Assembly (NCBI GenBank): GCA_050304175.1
Contig: JBNLDE010000053.1
Coordinates: 4,293 to 68,292 of the forward strand
Length of the DNA stretch: 64,000 bases
Direction: 5' to 3'
Origin: JAIOIW01 sp050304175
GTDB taxonomy: Bacteria; Pseudomonadota; Alphaproteobacteria; Rhizobiales; Rhizobiaceae
Positions 62,828-64,000 of the stretch are shown here, piece by piece. The stretch's first letter is position 1; the number at the start of each line of letters is the position of its first letter. A model generated the notes under the pieces. The model worked only from the letters and a program-made list of their open reading frames with translations, made no database searches and was not told the DNA's origin. The position numbers were made by a program, and so were the translations under genes.

Positions 62828-64000
62828 TCAATCCGCCATCGTCTCCAGGCTGGCGAAGCCCTCGGGCGCAGTGCCCTCGTCGAATGATCTCTCCACCTCC
62901 ACGAACGTGTCGGGATAAAACCCGTTGAAGCGCGTCCGCAGCGCCATCGAATAGGCGCCGATATGGCCGATCTCGATCCAGTCGCCGGTGTCGACCGTCT
63001 CCGGCAGCCAGAACGGCCGCGACAGGATGTCGACGCTGTCGCAGGTCGCCCCGCACACGCGGAACGGCAGGATGTTGGCGGGGTCGCCGTTGCGGTTGCG
63101 GATCGCCGGATCGGGGATGAAACGGGCCGGCAGCGTGATCTTGCCGGTCCAGCTGTCCGACAGCGACGCCCAGATGCCGTCATTGATGTAGAGCCGGCGG
63201 CCCTTGCGCAGCAGCACCCGCACGATCAGCGAAAAAGCGCGCGCCACGATCACGCGGCCGGGTTCGGCGACCAGCGGCAGATCGTCGAATTCCCATTCCG
63301 CCAGGTCGGCGCGGATACGGCCCATCAGCTCTTCCAGCGGCGGCATCTCGACGGCTTTGCGCCGCGGATCATGGCCGTATTCGGCGGGAAAGCCGCCGCC
63401 GATATCGAGCCCGGCCAGCGGCACGCCGGCGCGGTTGCGCACCCAGTCGGCTGAACGCAGCGCGCGCTCATAGGTGTCGGCGTCCTCGATCTGGCTGCCG
63501 ACATGAAAGCAGATGCCGACATGGTAGCCGGTGCGTGCCAGCCGCTGCATCAGCTCGACGGCCTGGGCCGGCGCGGCGCCGAACTTTTTCGACAATTCGT
63601 AAGCGGCGTGGCCCTTGGTCTGGAGCCGCACGAAAACCGTCATCGAGCCCGGATCGATGTCGAGCGCCCGCACCACCCGCGTCAGCTTGGTCACCTCGTC
63701 CTCGTGATCGACCGCGATCACCCGGATGCCGTAAGTTTCCAGAGCGAGACGGATATCGGACTGCGCCTTGACCGGAGGCATGTAGAGCATCTCCGCCTTC
63801 GGCGCGACGACGCGCACCGTCGCGATCTCCGCATGCGAGGCGACATCGAACGCCTCCACCCCCGCCTCGGCCAGCGTTCGCAGCACCATTTCCTCGCCAT
63901 TGGTCTTGACCGCGTAAGCCGTCCTGCCGGGAAACAATTGCATGAAGCGAACGGCGTCGGCCTTCAGGACCTCGGGATGGAAACAATAGACCGGGACGTC
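62828..64000 (-). CDS. type III PLP-dependent decarboxylase (ornithine/lysine decarboxylase-like), N-terminus beyond the window
   Basis: A fold-type III PLP decarboxylase of the alanine-racemase-like barrel group. The frame is open through the right edge: 19 further codons precede the internal ATG at 63943, so at least 390 residues are present and the true start lies outside. Landmarks are the Schiff-base lysine in AYAVKTN, HVGSQIED, LDIGGGFPA, EPGRVIVA and the catalytic cysteine in GATCDSVDIL. This fits ornithine or lysine decarboxylase for polyamines. Carboxynorspermidine or DAP decarboxylase are less likely. Confidence 0.85.
   Translation of the reverse strand, partial: DVPVYCFHPEVLKADAVRFMQLFPGRTAYAVKTNGEEMVLRTLAEAGVEAFDVASHAEIATVRVVAPKAEMLYMPPVKAQSDIRLALETYGIRVIAVDHEDEVTKLTRVVRALDIDPGSMTVFVRLQTKGHAAYELSKKFGAAPAQAVELMQRLARTGYHVGICFHVGSQIEDADTYERALRSADWVRNRAGVPLAGLDIGGGFPAEYGHDPRRKAVEMPPLEELMGRIRADLAEWEFDDLPLVAEPGRVIVARAFSLIVRVLLRKGRRLYINDGIWASLSDSWTGKITLPARFIPDPAIRNRNGDPANILPFRVCGATCDSVDILSRPFWLPETVDTGDWIEIGHIGAYSMALRTRFNGFYPDTFVEVERSFDEGTAPEGFASLETMAD

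Overview
The window looks like a chromosomal segment of a high-GC alphaproteobacterium of the order Hyphomicrobiales (Rhizobiales). The grounds are the content and order of the division and cell-wall (dcw) cluster, an FtsZ with a very long C-terminal linker, a rhizobial-type copper nitrite reductase, and the style of the small proteins (DUF1127, DUF2189, CreA, DjlA). I see no rRNA, tRNA, insertion sequence, prophage or CRISPR array. The only RNA gene recognised is rnpB. Genus is not claimed.

Layout. 1-6.8 kb: mixed housekeeping and membrane genes (cytochrome b561 cut by the window edge, a DUF2189 membrane protein, a left-handed beta-helix acetyltransferase, creA, a small membrane ORF plus SCO copper chaperone, prmA, DUF1127, aminopeptidase P). 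6.8-9.4 kb: a nitrite-reduction module nsrR-nirK-nirV with visible NsrR-type palindromes and an FNR/NnrR-type box. 9.4-15.5 kb: azlCD, a secreted unknown, ligA, a cytochrome c with its own FNR-type box (a likely NirK partner), and recN. 15.6-39 kb: bamD, lpxC and the complete dcw cluster, all on the minus strand and transcribed mraZ-rsmH-ftsL-ftsI-murE-murF-mraY-murD-ftsW-murG-murC-murB-[chemoreceptor, opposite strand]-ddl-ftsQ-ftsA-ftsZ. Many junctions are 4-base ATGA overlaps. A four-copy TGGG repeat upstream of mraZ looks like the MraZ autoregulatory site.

39.3-44.6 kb: a cystathionine gamma-lyase-type enzyme, RNase P RNA, a lytic transglycosylase, an amidase-DjlA pair, an aldo/keto reductase and a small lipoprotein. 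44.6-52 kb: a catabolic locus in which a TRAP transporter (dctPQM) with a downstream MarR-type regulator is divergent from a 1217-residue fused 5-oxoprolinase. A palindrome sits between the divergent starts. A 99-base, 92-match copy of the oxoprolinase 3' end lies about 620 bases further on, directly in front of a YihY-family gene, and looks like the scar of a lost second copy.

52.5-64 kb: YihY protein, VIT-type transporter, pyrophosphate-dependent phosphofructokinase, serine hydrolase, GH25 lysozyme lipoprotein, MltB-like transglycosylase, LrgA/LrgB pair, CPA2 antiporter, two small proteins, and a type III PLP decarboxylase running off the right edge.

Nothing here is a clearly new multi-gene system. 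The best leads are the shared FNR-type box of nirK and the unlinked cytochrome c gene, the oxoprolinase-tail scar, the TRAP/oxoprolinase locus, the MraZ repeats and the reversed chemoreceptor inside the dcw cluster.
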